NCBI GenBank assembly: GCA_017306865.1
Contig: JAFKHH010000013.1
Span: 434,001-498,000, forward strand
Length of the DNA: 64,000 bases
Reading direction: 5' to 3'
Origin: Filimonas sp.
Lineage (GTDB): Bacteria > Bacteroidota > Bacteroidia > Chitinophagales > Chitinophagaceae
Shown one piece after another: positions 54,074 through 63,869 of the stretch (positions are counted from its first letter, which is position 1; each line of letters opens with the position of its first letter). A model generated the notes under the pieces. It was not told the DNA's origin and did no database searches. It saw only the letters and a program-made list of their open reading frames with translations. Made by a program: the position numbers and the translations under genes.

Positions 54074-57000
54074 ATGAGAAAATTAACCTTAATCATATTC
54101 CTTTTATCTGTTGCAGCGTTTGCGCACGCGCAGAAAATAATCGTTCGCGGAACGATTAAAGATAAAGAAGGCCTGCCTGTAGAAGCTGCTACAGTACAGC
54201 AGGTAGACAATAATAAAAATGTAGTGATCGCAGATGATCACGGCAGGTTTGAGATTTCTATAACGGGCGGCAATCCGAAGATCAGGATTCAAAGTGCCGG
54301 TTTTATACCAATGGTTGTAGATGCATCAAAGACTACAGAGCTAAACCTGACGCTGGAAAATGATAATACCAATATGAATGAAGTAGTAGTGGTAGGTATG
54401 GCGAAGCAGAAAAAGATCACCAATACAGGTGCGGTAAGTTCTATTACAGGTAAAGAATTACGACAAAGCCCGTCTGCAAGCATACAAAATGCGCTGGCTG
54501 GCAGATTGCCAGGTTTGTTTCAGCAACAGACAAGCGGACAGCCGGGTAAAGATGCTGCAAACATTTATATACGTGGTATCAGTTCTTACGCATCCGGCAC
54601 CACAAACAGGCCATTGGTGATAGTGGATGATGTGGAGTTTCCTTATGATCAGCTAGCACAGATAGATGCGAATGAAATAGAAAGTGTGTCCATACTGAAA
54701 GATGCCTCTACTACAGCCATCTATGGTATTAAAGGTGCGAATGGTGTAATCATCCTGACTACAAGAAGAGGTAAAGAAGGTAAGGCGAGAGTAACGTTCC
54801 GTACAGAAGCCGGTTTGCAAAAGCCAACGATCCTGCGCAAACCATTATCGTCCTATGACGCACTGGTACTGTTGAAAGAGCAGGCTGTAAACCAGGGACA
54901 AGATCCTAATACGGTATATCCTGGCCTGGTAACTGATGAGGCACTGGCCCACTTCAAAGCAGGTGATGATCCTTATCGTTATCCTAATGTGAACTGGTAT
55001 GACCAGGTGATGCGTAACAATGCGCTGATACAGCGTAACAACCTCGACATTGCCGGCGGTACAAAAAATATCCGCTACTTTCTCTCATTGGGTTATATAA
55101 ACCAGGAAGGTATTTTAAAAAATATTCAAAAGTCTGAAGACTTCAATAATAACTATTATCTGCGTCGTTACAATGTACGCTCCAATGTAGATGTGGATGT
55201 AACAAAAGACCTGACTTTGCGTCTTGACATGAATGCGCGTTTCAATGAAATAAACGAACCAAACCTTCCGGACGTAACACCCGGCGGTTCATGGCCGTTC
55301 TGGCGTCGTATTACAAGCGGTATTCTTACACCGTGGAAATATCCTGTTTACAATGCAGACGGTTCTTATGGCGGTGCAAAAGGTGAATCACTTAACCCGG
55401 TTGGGTTGTTACAGTATGGTGGATACAAACGTAGCTATACCAATAACTTTAACCTGAACCTGTCCGGTACACAAAAACTGGACTTCATTACCAAAGGGCT
55501 TTCTGTAAAAGGTATAGTAGCATTTACCAACAACTTTGGATTTAGCCGCTCACTTACAAGAGGAAGATTTCCTGTGTTTGCATACCTGCCAGGCTCCACC
55601 ATACTCGATCCTGTATTCCCGGACCTGTCCCGTATAGAGCCATTGGCAAAGTCCACAACGTATGATTCTACCACCTATCCGTTCCGCAGGCTGAACCTGC
55701 AAGGCGTATTGAATTATACCAGGCAGTTTGGTGTACACAATGTATATGGCCTTGTAATGATCAACCAATCATCTGATATTACCAGCTCCAGGGCACCGGC
55801 AAACTTCAAAGGTTATGCAGCGCGTGTTGGGTATAACTACAAGTCAAAATACATGGTTGAGTTCAATGCAGGCTACAATGGCTCAGACCGTTTCCAGGGC
55901 AAAAACCGTTATGGCTTTATGCCCGCTGCATCAGTTGGTTGGAACATAAGCGAAGAAAACTTTTTCAAAAACAATGTACGTTTTATCAACTACTTTAAGA
56001 TCAGGGGTTCTTACGGACAAGTGGGTAGTGATGATGTAGGCGGTTACCGTTATATCTATGAAGAAGTGTACACAAGGGCTACAGGCGCTTATTACTTTGG
56101 AGAAACACCAACTGCACAGGCCCGCATAACACCAGGCCAGTTAGCGAACCAGGATGTACGCTGGGAAGTAGAGCGTAAAGCAGATATAGGTGTGGATATG
56201 AAATTTTTTAACAGCCGCCTGGAATTGACAGCAGATTATTTTGACAACCTGCGTTACGACATTCTTACTGTGCGTGAAAGCGTACCACAATATACAGGGC
56301 TGAGTTTACCACCTGTAAACATTGGTAAGGTAAGCAACAAGGGATTGGAGATAGACTTAACATGGCATGATAAGATCGGCCGTTCATGGAACTATTTTGC
56401 AAAAGGAAATATCTCCATCGCGAAAAATAAAATACTCTTCAGAGATGAGCCGGAAAATGCAGCCAATCCATTGCTGAAGAAAACCGGCCGTCCTATCGGA
56501 CAGCAATATGGTTATACCTCGTTGGGTTTTTATTATGATGATGCTGATATAGCGAAAAGCCCGAAAGTAATAGGGCGCACGGTAAAACCGGGTGATTTAA
56601 AATATGCCGACATTAATGGCGATGGGCAAATAGACCAGAGCGATATTGGCCCGATCGGGTACTCTAATATTCCACAGATCACCTATGGGTTCTCTGGCGG
56701 ATTCAGTTACAAAACATTTGATTTCTCTTTCCTTTTCCAGGGTGCTGCAAGAGGTAGCCTGATGGCAAATACAATGTTGCAGATAGGAACAGTGAATGGC
56801 TTGCCAATGGCAATACACCAGAAAAGATGGACACCTGAAACACGTGACGTAGCTGAGTATCCGAGACTGGGTGGAGACAACTTTGCTGCATCTACTTTCT
56901 GGTTGCGTCCTACAGATTACCTGCGTTTGAAAAACGTAGAGATCGGTTACCGCTTTCCAAAATCAATTGTGAATCGCTTAAAGCTGAATGATATCAGGGT

Positions 57001-57151
57001 ATATATGAATGGTATGAACCTGTACACATGGTTTAAGCTGAAGATCTATGACATAGATCCGGAATCACTGAGTGGTGGTGGTACAGTAGAAGCATATTCG
57101 GATTATCCGCAACAAAAAATATTTAATGCAGGCGTGCAGATCACTTTCTAA
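54074..57151 (+). CDS. SusC-family TonB-dependent transporter, second pair
   Basis: A 1,025-residue outer-membrane protein with a signal peptide (LIIFLLSVAAFAHAQ), a carboxypeptidase-regulatory-like domain (IIVRGTIKDKEGLPVEAATVQ, residues ~20-105) and a TonB box-like NEVVVVGMAKQKKITNTGAVSSITGKEL. The plug has LAGRLPGLFQQQTSGQPGKDAANIYIRG and VSILKDASTTAIYGIKGANGVIILTTRRG. The barrel ends IFNAGVQITF. It lies 139 bases after the first SusD and 11 bases before the second, so the two pairs could be one transcript. Confidence 0.95.
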   Translation: MRKLTLIIFLLSVAAFAHAQKIIVRGTIKDKEGLPVEAATVQQVDNNKNVVIADDHGRFEISITGGNPKIRIQSAGFIPMVVDASKTTELNLTLENDNTNMNEVVVVGMAKQKKITNTGAVSSITGKELRQSPSASIQNALAGRLPGLFQQQTSGQPGKDAANIYIRGISSYASGTTNRPLVIVDDVEFPYDQLAQIDANEIESVSILKDASTTAIYGIKGANGVIILTTRRGKEGKARVTFRTEAGLQKPTILRKPLSSYDALVLLKEQAVNQGQDPNTVYPGLVTDEALAHFKAGDDPYRYPNVNWYDQVMRNNALIQRNNLDIAGGTKNIRYFLSLGYINQEGILKNIQKSEDFNNNYYLRRYNVRSNVDVDVTKDLTLRLDMNARFNEINEPNLPDVTPGGSWPFWRRITSGILTPWKYPVYNADGSYGGAKGESLNPVGLLQYGGYKRSYTNNFNLNLSGTQKLDFITKGLSVKGIVAFTNNFGFSRSLTRGRFPVFAYLPGSTILDPVFPDLSRIEPLAKSTTYDSTTYPFRRLNLQGVLNYTRQFGVHNVYGLVMINQSSDITSSRAPANFKGYAARVGYNYKSKYMVEFNAGYNGSDRFQGKNRYGFMPAASVGWNISEENFFKNNVRFINYFKIRGSYGQVGSDDVGGYRYIYEEVYTRATGAYYFGETPTAQARITPGQLANQDVRWEVERKADIGVDMKFFNSRLELTADYFDNLRYDILTVRESVPQYTGLSLPPVNIGKVSNKGLEIDLTWHDKIGRSWNYFAKGNISIAKNKILFRDEPENAANPLLKKTGRPIGQQYGYTSLGFYYDDADIAKSPKVIGRTVKPGDLKYADINGDGQIDQSDIGPIGYSNIPQITYGFSGGFSYKTFDFSFLFQGAARGSLMANTMLQIGTVNGLPMAIHQKRWTPETRDVAEYPRLGGDNFAASTFWLRPTDYLRLKNVEIGYRFPKSIVNRLKLNDIRVYMNGMNLYTWFKLKIYDIDPESLSGGGTVEAYSDYPQQKIFNAGVQITF

Positions 57152-57162
57152 AAACAACCTTT

Positions 57163-58911
57163 ATGCGAAATAAAATACATACACTTTTATTGCTCTCGCT
57201 TGTCGCAGCATGTTTGTGGTTGGGCGGATGCAGTAAAGCAAATGATAAAAGCTTTCTTGACCGTACAGATGTTGGGCAATTGAATGAGCAAACAACATTT
57301 GCGGATAGTGCGCTTACCACAGAATTTTTAAATGGGGTGTACAGGGATCTTTCTTACAATTACTTTTTGGATAATGGTATATATGGTGGTGGCCTCTGGT
57401 CATACAGTGATGGTTCGGACGATTCCGAATGCCGCTGGACGGGTGCTACTGCACAGGCTGCGCCTGCAATGAACCTTGCACAGTTTTCCGGTGCGGCAGA
57501 CTTTAGCCGTTTTAAAAATCACTGGACGTTTTGTTATACAAACATCCGCCGTGTAAATGTGTTCCTGGCAAACATTGGTAAATCCCCTTTGTCTGCTGCC
57601 AAGAAAACAAGGTTGTCTGCTGAAGCCCGCTTCCTGCGTGCGTACAACTATTATCATTTGCTGCGCAATTATAGCGGTGTGCCGATAGTAGGAGACAAGC
57701 TATTCTCGCTTACGGATGACTTCAATATGCCGCGAAATACATTTGATGAAACCGTGAAATACATTGCTAAAGAGTTGGATGATGCGGCAAGTATATTACC
57801 GCCGAATCAATTGCCGGAAGATTATGGTAGACCAACACGTGGCGCTGCGCTGGCTATGAAAGCTAAACTATACCTGCTTGCAGCAAGCCCGCTTTTCAAT
57901 GGACAAAATCCGGCAACAGGGCCGGTGAAAAAGCTGGCAGGTTATGAAGACTTTGATGCCAACAGGTGGAAAGTAGCAGCAGATGCAGCCAAAGCGGTAA
58001 TGGACATGGGACAGTATGCTTTGGTAGAAGACAACGCAACTGCACCGGGTTATGGCTTTTACCAGAATACCATCGATAGAAAAAATACAGAGCAGATCTT
58101 CCAGATCATGATGAATACCGGTAAGTTCTATGAAGGTTACCTGTTACCACTTTCAAGAGGAGGGCAGGCATATTCTTATCCTACACAGGAACTGGTAGAT
58201 GCCTTTCCGATGGCGAATGGCAAAATGATCAGCGAAGCTGGTTCGGGTTACAACGAAGCAAAACCTTATGATAACCGTGATCCCCGTTTTTACTATACGG
58301 TATTATACAACCAATCGCTTTGGTTGGATAAAACAACGAACACCAAAAAGCCGGTTGACCTGTATTTCCAGGCGGCGGGCGATGGGTTAGGTACGTCCAA
58401 CAATACACGCACAGGCTATTTGTTCCGCAAGTTCTGTAACGAAAATGCAGGCGGCAACTTTGGCGTGAACAGCCAGGTAGGATTAGTTGTTGTACGCTAT
58501 GCAGAAATATTGCTGAGCTATGCAGAAGCAATGAATGAATTTGCAGGCCCGTCATCACAAGTGTATGAAGCAGTAGAGGCAGTGAGGAGAAGAGCGGGAT
58601 TGAACCCATATCAACTACAACCAGGTTTATCGAAAGATGCGATGCGTGACATCATCCGCAACGAAAGGCGTGTTGAGTTCGCGTTTGAAGAAGCACATCG
58701 CTACTTTGATATCAAGCGCTGGAAACTGATGGAGACATTAGTGAATGGTGACTCACACGGTATGCGCTGGGACAAGAGCGGCAATACGTATACCAATACA
58801 AGGTTTACGTATGAAAAACGTACGTTCCTGAACCCGCAGATGTATTATTTCCCTATACCTCAGTCAGAGATCAATAAGGCCGGAATGTTATTGCAGAACC
58901 CCGGCTGGTAA
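57163..58911 (+). CDS. SusD-family lipoprotein, second pair
   Basis: A 582-residue lipoprotein (lipobox LGGC in LWLGGCSKANDKSF). It has the SusD signatures LSAEARFLRAYNYYHLLRNYSGVPIVGDKL, ILLSYAEAMNEFAG, IIRNERRVEFAFEEAHRYFDIKRWKLME and YYFPIPQSEINKAGMLLQNPGW. Sequence differs enough from the first SusD to suggest a different ligand or a different oligosaccharide length. It partners the SusC immediately upstream. Confidence 0.95.
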   Translation: MRNKIHTLLLLSLVAACLWLGGCSKANDKSFLDRTDVGQLNEQTTFADSALTTEFLNGVYRDLSYNYFLDNGIYGGGLWSYSDGSDDSECRWTGATAQAAPAMNLAQFSGAADFSRFKNHWTFCYTNIRRVNVFLANIGKSPLSAAKKTRLSAEARFLRAYNYYHLLRNYSGVPIVGDKLFSLTDDFNMPRNTFDETVKYIAKELDDAASILPPNQLPEDYGRPTRGAALAMKAKLYLLAASPLFNGQNPATGPVKKLAGYEDFDANRWKVAADAAKAVMDMGQYALVEDNATAPGYGFYQNTIDRKNTEQIFQIMMNTGKFYEGYLLPLSRGGQAYSYPTQELVDAFPMANGKMISEAGSGYNEAKPYDNRDPRFYYTVLYNQSLWLDKTTNTKKPVDLYFQAAGDGLGTSNNTRTGYLFRKFCNENAGGNFGVNSQVGLVVVRYAEILLSYAEAMNEFAGPSSQVYEAVEAVRRRAGLNPYQLQPGLSKDAMRDIIRNERRVEFAFEEAHRYFDIKRWKLMETLVNGDSHGMRWDKSGNTYTNTRFTYEKRTFLNPQMYYFPIPQSEINKAGMLLQNPGW

Positions 58912-58964
58912 GCAGAATGAGTAGAGCGCCGGGCGATGTATCGTCCATTGCCCGGATTTTTTTG

Positions 58965-59160
58965 ATCGTGAAACGTGAGGCGGGAATCGTGAATGGGCTT
59001 TTGATTCTTTGCGATCTCTGCGTCTTCTTTGCGTCCTTTGCGATACTTGGCGCCTTTGCGTGAAATTTGCCACAAAGACACAAAGACAGGAAGATGCACC
59101 AGGAATAAAACTCACTGCGGAACTCTCCGCTCTCTGCGGCTCTGCGGTGAAATAGTGAAT
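58965..59160. repeat. CTTTGCG/CTCTGCG phrase block
   Basis: GATCGTGAAACGTGAGGCGG, TTCTTTGCGATCTCTGCGTC, GCGTCCTTTGCGATACTTGG, CCACAAAGACACAAAGACAG, then CTCTCTGCGGCTCTGCGGTG. All are shared phrase families of this window. A plus-strand frame stays open through part of it and would add 45 spurious residues to the next gene. Confidence 0.65.
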
Positions 59161-59163
59161 ACA

Positions 59164-60621
59164 ATGAACGTTATAAAAATAGATATGCGTACAATCGTAA
59201 AAGGAATGATCGCTGCCGGTATGTTGTTCAGCACAACATTACACGCGCAGGAAAAAAAGAAAGTAGCGTTACAGTACGGCGCTCATCAGTTTGGCAAAAG
59301 AACGGATGAAGCTATGGAACACTGGCGCAGCGACCGTTTCGGACAATTTATACATTGGGGCTTATATGCTATACCCGGTGGCGTGTGGAACGGGAAAACG
59401 TACAACTATGCCGCAGAGTTTCTAAAGTCAAGCGCAAAAGTGCCGACTGCTACATGGGACTCCCTCATGTACCAGTTTAACCCAACGCAGTTTGATGCAA
59501 AAGCCTGGGCAAAGATGGCGAAGCAAATGGGGGCAAAGTATATGACCATCACCACCAAACACCATGAAGGTTTTTGTTTGTGGCCAAGCAGCTATACCTC
59601 TTTCAATGTAGGTAATACCCCGTACAAAAAAGATATTTTAAAACAACTGGTAGAGGCATACAATGCAGAAGGCATTGATGTGCATTTTTACTATTCCGTA
59701 TTAGACTGGCATCATCCCGACTGGCGGTATGATATAAAAAATGCAGATGATAGCATCGCATTCCGCAGATATTTGGATTTTGCCTACAACCAGTTAAAAG
59801 AACTCGCTACGAATTACCCCACCGTAAAATGTTTCTGGTTTGACGGTACATGGGATAATAGCATAAAGAAGAATGGCTGGTGGACATGGGAAGTGGAAAA
59901 AATGCTGAAACAAGTGCGCCCGGGGGTGATCGTAAACAGCCGTTTGCGTGCAGACGACTTTGGTGCAAGACATAAGGATAGCAACGGAGACCTGATGGGT
60001 GATTATGAATCGGGTTATGAAAGAAGATTGCCCGATCCGGTAAAAGATATACAGGTAACCAATTGGGATTGGGAAGCGTGTATGACCATCCCGGAAAACC
60101 AATGGGGATACCATCGCGAATGGAATTTGAGTTATACCAAGACACCGCTGGAGCTGGTAGAAATGATTGTGCATACTACTTCTATGGGCGGTAATTTCTT
60201 ATTGAACTTTGGGCCGCAAGGCAACGGTGTTATCCGCAAAGAAGAGCAGGCGATTGCCTCCACAATAGGCGACTGGATGAAAGTAAATAGCGAAGTGATC
60301 TACAATTGTGACTACGCAGGATGGAAGAAGCAGGACTGGGGATATTTTACAAAGAATAAGGCCACAGGTAAAGTGTATATGGTCGTGTTTAATGTGCCCA
60401 TCTCCGGCATACTGAAAGTGCAGGCGCCTGATGATAAAACACGCATTAGCAAAACATATTTGCTAACGAATAGCTCGCAGCAACTGGCGATAAAAGAAAC
60501 AACAAAAAATCAGTTTAATATCTACCTGCCTGCGCAATCGTTCAAAGAGCCATTTGTGATTGTGCTGGAAACAACAGAGAATGGAAAAGGCGGGAAACAA
60601 TACCAGGACGCGAAGACGTGA
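59164..60621 (+). CDS. GH29 alpha-L-fucosidase
   Basis: A 485-residue exported glycosidase: a signal peptide (IVKGMIAAGMLFSTTLHAQ) then a GH29 (beta/alpha)8 barrel. RSDRFGQFIHWGLYAIPGG, TITTKHHEGFCLW and VHFYYSVLDWHHPDW are conserved substrate-site segments, and the Asp of VKCFWFDGTWD is the expected nucleophile. It releases alpha-L-fucose by a retaining mechanism in the periplasm. MNVIKID is used as the start because the upstream part of the frame is repeat sequence; ATG at 59185 is also possible. It lies downstream of the SusCD genes in the same direction. Confidence 0.93.
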   Translation: MNVIKIDMRTIVKGMIAAGMLFSTTLHAQEKKKVALQYGAHQFGKRTDEAMEHWRSDRFGQFIHWGLYAIPGGVWNGKTYNYAAEFLKSSAKVPTATWDSLMYQFNPTQFDAKAWAKMAKQMGAKYMTITTKHHEGFCLWPSSYTSFNVGNTPYKKDILKQLVEAYNAEGIDVHFYYSVLDWHHPDWRYDIKNADDSIAFRRYLDFAYNQLKELATNYPTVKCFWFDGTWDNSIKKNGWWTWEVEKMLKQVRPGVIVNSRLRADDFGARHKDSNGDLMGDYESGYERRLPDPVKDIQVTNWDWEACMTIPENQWGYHREWNLSYTKTPLELVEMIVHTTSMGGNFLLNFGPQGNGVIRKEEQAIASTIGDWMKVNSEVIYNCDYAGWKKQDWGYFTKNKATGKVYMVVFNVPISGILKVQAPDDKTRISKTYLLTNSSQQLAIKETTKNQFNIYLPAQSFKEPFVIVLETTENGKGGKQYQDAKT

Positions 60622-60690
60622 GTGGTGAGTTGTCAGTTGTGAGTAAGCTCATTCACGATTGCCGATTTACGGTTCACGATTTTCCTTTGC
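60619..60690. repeat. GTCAGTTGTGAG and CACGATTGCCG phrases
   Basis: GAGTGGTGAGTTGTCAGTTGTGAG begins at the GH29 stop codon and recurs just after the DUF2264 gene (63424). CATTCACGATTGCCG...TTCACGATT recurs at 63797 and, inverted, at about 2170. Confidence 0.65.
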
Positions 60691-60736
60691 GTGAAAAATC
60701 CAAGTGATATTATTATAAATAAGAACTACAACGAAG

Positions 60737-61933
60737 ATGACAAAAAAAGTAATTGCAGGATGTGTAGGGTTATTGGCTGTGCTGGCAGTATGTGCAACGC
60801 CTAAAGAAAAACCGAAACCAATGAGTGAACTGATCGAAGAAGATTTTACACTCGCCTCTCAACAATACAAATTGTTGATGAAGAATACACCGGCACTCGT
60901 AATGCCGCAAACATTCGACTATAAAAAAAATAAAGTTGTTACAAGCAATACCAAATGGTGGTGCAGCGGTTTCTATCCGGGATCACTACTGTATATCTAC
61001 GAATACACAAAAGACACTGCAATAAAGTCTGAAGCCCTTCGAAGGTTGGGTATATTGGAAAAAGAAAAACATTATACCGGCAATCATGACCTCGGCTTTA
61101 TGATGTTTTGCAGCTTTGGCAATGCGTATCGTTTATTTGGCAATCCATCCTACAAAACATCCATCGATACGGCAGCCATGTCCTTGATCACCCGCTATCG
61201 CCCTGCAATAAAATCTATACAAAGCTGGGATTCCAGCAGCCGCTTCAAATGCCCGGTGATCATAGATAATATGATGAACCTGGAACTGCTGTATTGGGTA
61301 AGCGATCATGGTGGTGATGCGAAGTATAAAGAAATCGCAATCAACCATGCCAATACAACAATGAAAAACCATTATCGTCCTGACTACAGTTCTTACCATG
61401 TGGTAGACTATGATCTGCAAACGGGTAATGTGCTGAAGCGCGTAACGGCGCAGGGCGCGGCGAATGAGTCTGCATGGGCGCGTGGTCAGGGGTGGGGCCT
61501 ATATGGGTTCACGATGATGTACCGTTTTACAAAAGACAAACGCTACCTGGATTTTGCCAATCATATAGCAGACTTTATACTTACACATCCTAATATGCCG
61601 GAAGATGGCGTGCCTTACTGGGATTTTAACGCACCTAATATTCCCAATGCCTTGCGTGATGTATCTGCCGCATCAGTCATCGCGTCTGGTTTATTAGAAC
61701 TAGGGCAATATGTTTCAAAGAAAGAACAGAAAAAGTATGTTGCATCCGCAGAAAAAATATTACGCTCACTCTCTTCTGACAAATACAGGTCTAAGCCCGG
61801 GGAAAACGGTGGATTTATTCTTGCACATAGTGTAGGAGCCTTACCTTTAAAATCAGAAGTAGATGTGCCATTGACATATGCAGACTATTATTTTTTAGAA
61901 GCATTGAAAAGGTATAAAGACTGGTATTTATAA
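60737..61933 (+). CDS. GH88 unsaturated glucuronyl/galacturonyl hydrolase
   Basis: A 398-residue alpha6/alpha6-barrel enzyme. Asp118 (TGNHDLGFMMFCSFGNAYRL) and Asp177 (CPVIIDNMMNLELLYW) match the two catalytic Asp of the family, whose spacing of about 60 is kept; GAANESAWARGQGWGLYGF is the conserved later segment. It removes the 4,5-unsaturated uronic acid left at the non-reducing end by polysaccharide lyases. The N-terminus (KKVIAGCVGLLAVLAVCATPK) is a signal peptide, possibly lipoprotein type with Cys19. No lyase is encoded in the window, so one may lie further downstream. Confidence 0.93.
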   Translation: MTKKVIAGCVGLLAVLAVCATPKEKPKPMSELIEEDFTLASQQYKLLMKNTPALVMPQTFDYKKNKVVTSNTKWWCSGFYPGSLLYIYEYTKDTAIKSEALRRLGILEKEKHYTGNHDLGFMMFCSFGNAYRLFGNPSYKTSIDTAAMSLITRYRPAIKSIQSWDSSSRFKCPVIIDNMMNLELLYWVSDHGGDAKYKEIAINHANTTMKNHYRPDYSSYHVVDYDLQTGNVLKRVTAQGAANESAWARGQGWGLYGFTMMYRFTKDKRYLDFANHIADFILTHPNMPEDGVPYWDFNAPNIPNALRDVSAASVIASGLLELGQYVSKKEQKKYVASAEKILRSLSSDKYRSKPGENGGFILAHSVGALPLKSEVDVPLTYADYYFLEALKRYKDWYL

Positions 61934-61978
61934 AAACAACAACATAAAGAGCAGGTAACGTCTTTGAGTTAAGAATAT

Positions 61979-62064
61979 AACCACAAAGATCACAATGCTA
62001 TTACACAGGGAGCACAAAGAAATGCCCTTGTGTACTTTGTGTAATCTTCGTGAACCTTGTGGTT
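61979..62064. repeat. CCACAAAG...CTTTGTG inverted phrase repeat
   Basis: AACCACAAAGATCACAATG and ACACAGGGAGCACAAAG on the left are mirrored by CCCTTGTGTACTTTGTGTAA and TTCGTGAACCTTGTGGTT on the right, giving a long imperfect hairpin between the GH88 and DUF2264 genes. Related words occur at 2660 and 12616. Confidence 0.6.
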
Positions 62065-62162
62065 AATTAAATGATATTACCTGGAAGAATGGCTCTTATT
62101 GAAAGATTGAGCCTTTATGTGCGAAATAAAAAATCATTGATCCCATTATTCAAGCAATAAAC

Positions 62163-63422
62163 ATGCAAAGAAGAAAATTTATCGGCGCCGCTATGTTGGC
62201 AAGTGCAGTAGCAACAGTAAAATCCGGTTCATTACTGGCAGCAGAAACAAAACAGTTAGCAGCGGCAGGCGATACAAATAAAGAACGTGCGTATTGGGCA
62301 AACCTTCTATATAAAATGTCTAACCCTGTTATCAGCAACTTAGCCAACGCTACGCTGGTAAAAAATATGCCAGTAGAAAAATCGCCTACGTATGATACAC
62401 GTTCTATCAATGTAACTTACCTCGAAGCGGTGGGGCGTACATTGGCCGGAGTAGCACCCTGGTTAGCGCTGCCGGATGATAACACACCTGAAGGCGCAAT
62501 GCGTAAGCGTTTGCGTGAGCGTACGCTGCAAGGCATTGCCAATGCGGTTGATCCAAAATCACCAGACTATCTAAATTTCAGAACGGATTACCAACCTATA
62601 GTAGACGGCGCTTATTTTGCACAATCGTTTCTGCGCGCGCCTAAAGCGTTGTGGGAGCCATTGGATAACACTACTAAACAAAGAGTGGTAACGGAGCTGA
62701 AAGCACTGCGTACAAGAAAACCATTTAACAACAATTGGGTCATTTTTGGTGCAATAGCAGAAGCATTCTTACTGAGCGTAGGCGAGCAGCATGATGAGCA
62801 ACGTTTGAATAATGGCGTACAAAAAATACGTGAATGGTACAAAGGAGACGGTTGGTATGGTGATGGCCCGTTAATGGCGTTTGACTATTACAACTCCTTC
62901 GTAATGCACCCCATGCTCGTAGATACCTTATTTGTGATGAAGGAGAAAGGATTGACGAAAGATGAAGAGTATGCTACCGCATTGAAACGTATGCAGCGAT
63001 ATTGCATAGAGCAGGAACGTATGATTTCCCCGGAAGGTACATTCCCGCCGATAGGCCGCTCTATTACCTATAGAACCGGGGCATTGCAGGCGCTAGCCCA
63101 AATAGCATGGATGGATAAATTGCCAACAGGATTAAAACCTGCGCAAGTACGTAGTGCATTGACTGCGGTAATGAAAAATATGTATTCCTTCCAGGGCATA
63201 TTTGACAAAAACGATTGGTTACAATTAGGCTTTTGCGGCCATCAGCCAGAAGTGGCAGATTACTATACCTCAACAGGCAGCCTGTATATGGCAACTTTAG
63301 GCTTCTTGCCATTAGGGTTACCTGCTACACACGAGTTCTGGACTGCACCTGCAGAAGCATGGACTGCAAAGAAAGCATGGAGCGGACAAGCGTTTGCAAA
63401 AGATTATCACGTGGAATATTAA
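62163..63422 (+). CDS. DUF2264-family protein, probable glycoside hydrolase (GH154-like)
   Basis: A 419-residue protein of the DUF2264 family, part of which is now listed in CAZy as GH154 with beta-glucuronidase activity (from memory). Conserved stretches are YLEAVGRTLAGVAPWLAL, WVIFGAIAEAFLL, WYKGDGWYGDGPLMAFDYYNSFVMHPM and GTFPPIGRSITYRTGALQALAQ, fitting an alpha/alpha barrel. The N-terminus QRRKFIGAAMLASAVATVKSG has a twin-arginine-like motif, so export may be through Tat. Position after GH88 and GH29 supports a role in trimming uronic acids from the imported glycan. Confidence 0.88.
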   Translation: MQRRKFIGAAMLASAVATVKSGSLLAAETKQLAAAGDTNKERAYWANLLYKMSNPVISNLANATLVKNMPVEKSPTYDTRSINVTYLEAVGRTLAGVAPWLALPDDNTPEGAMRKRLRERTLQGIANAVDPKSPDYLNFRTDYQPIVDGAYFAQSFLRAPKALWEPLDNTTKQRVVTELKALRTRKPFNNNWVIFGAIAEAFLLSVGEQHDEQRLNNGVQKIREWYKGDGWYGDGPLMAFDYYNSFVMHPMLVDTLFVMKEKGLTKDEEYATALKRMQRYCIEQERMISPEGTFPPIGRSITYRTGALQALAQIAWMDKLPTGLKPAQVRSALTAVMKNMYSFQGIFDKNDWLQLGFCGHQPEVADYYTSTGSLYMATLGFLPLGLPATHEFWTAPAEAWTAKKAWSGQAFAKDYHVEY

Positions 63423-63454
63423 TAGTGAGTGGTCAGTTGTCAGTTGTGAGTGAG

Positions 63455-63501
63455 TTAACGAGACCTATAAGGTTTTTAAAACCTTATAGGTCTTGCTGTT
63501 T
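63455..63501. terminator. 47-bp hairpin, copy 1
   Basis: AGACCTATAAGGTTTT/AAAACCTTATAGGTCT perfect inverted repeat within a 47-base unit starting TTAACG and ending TTGCTGTTT. It lies about 33 bases after the DUF2264 stop codon and may end that transcript. It is identical to 63823-63869. Confidence 0.65.
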
Positions 63502-63822
63502 ATAGGTGGTGGGGATGCAAGGTTGTATTTGCAATCCCAATTGCCTTCATCGTGAATAATACATACAGAGAGCCAGGAAATGAATCAAGCCTTTCATTGT
63601 AGTTCGCTTTAGCGAACTGATTATAATAAATATCATTCTTCTTCATTACCCGTCGACTTATCGAACAAATAAAGTAGCTCGCGGAAAACGCTGAAAACGC
63701 GGAAATGAGAATTATGGATTTTCTGTGTTTTCAGCGAGAATATCCGCTGTGAATCTCCCATTCTCTATCCCTCTGTGGCAAATTTGCATAAGCCCATTCA
63801 CGATTGCCGGCTCACGATTCAC

Positions 63823-63869
63823 TTAACGAGACCTATAAGGTTTTTAAAACCTTATAGGTCTTGCTGTTT
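63823..63869. terminator. 47-bp hairpin, copy 2
   Basis: Identical over all 47 bases to the copy 368 bases to the left, in the same orientation, but with no gene directly upstream, so it is more likely a dispersed repeat than a dedicated terminator. Confidence 0.6.
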
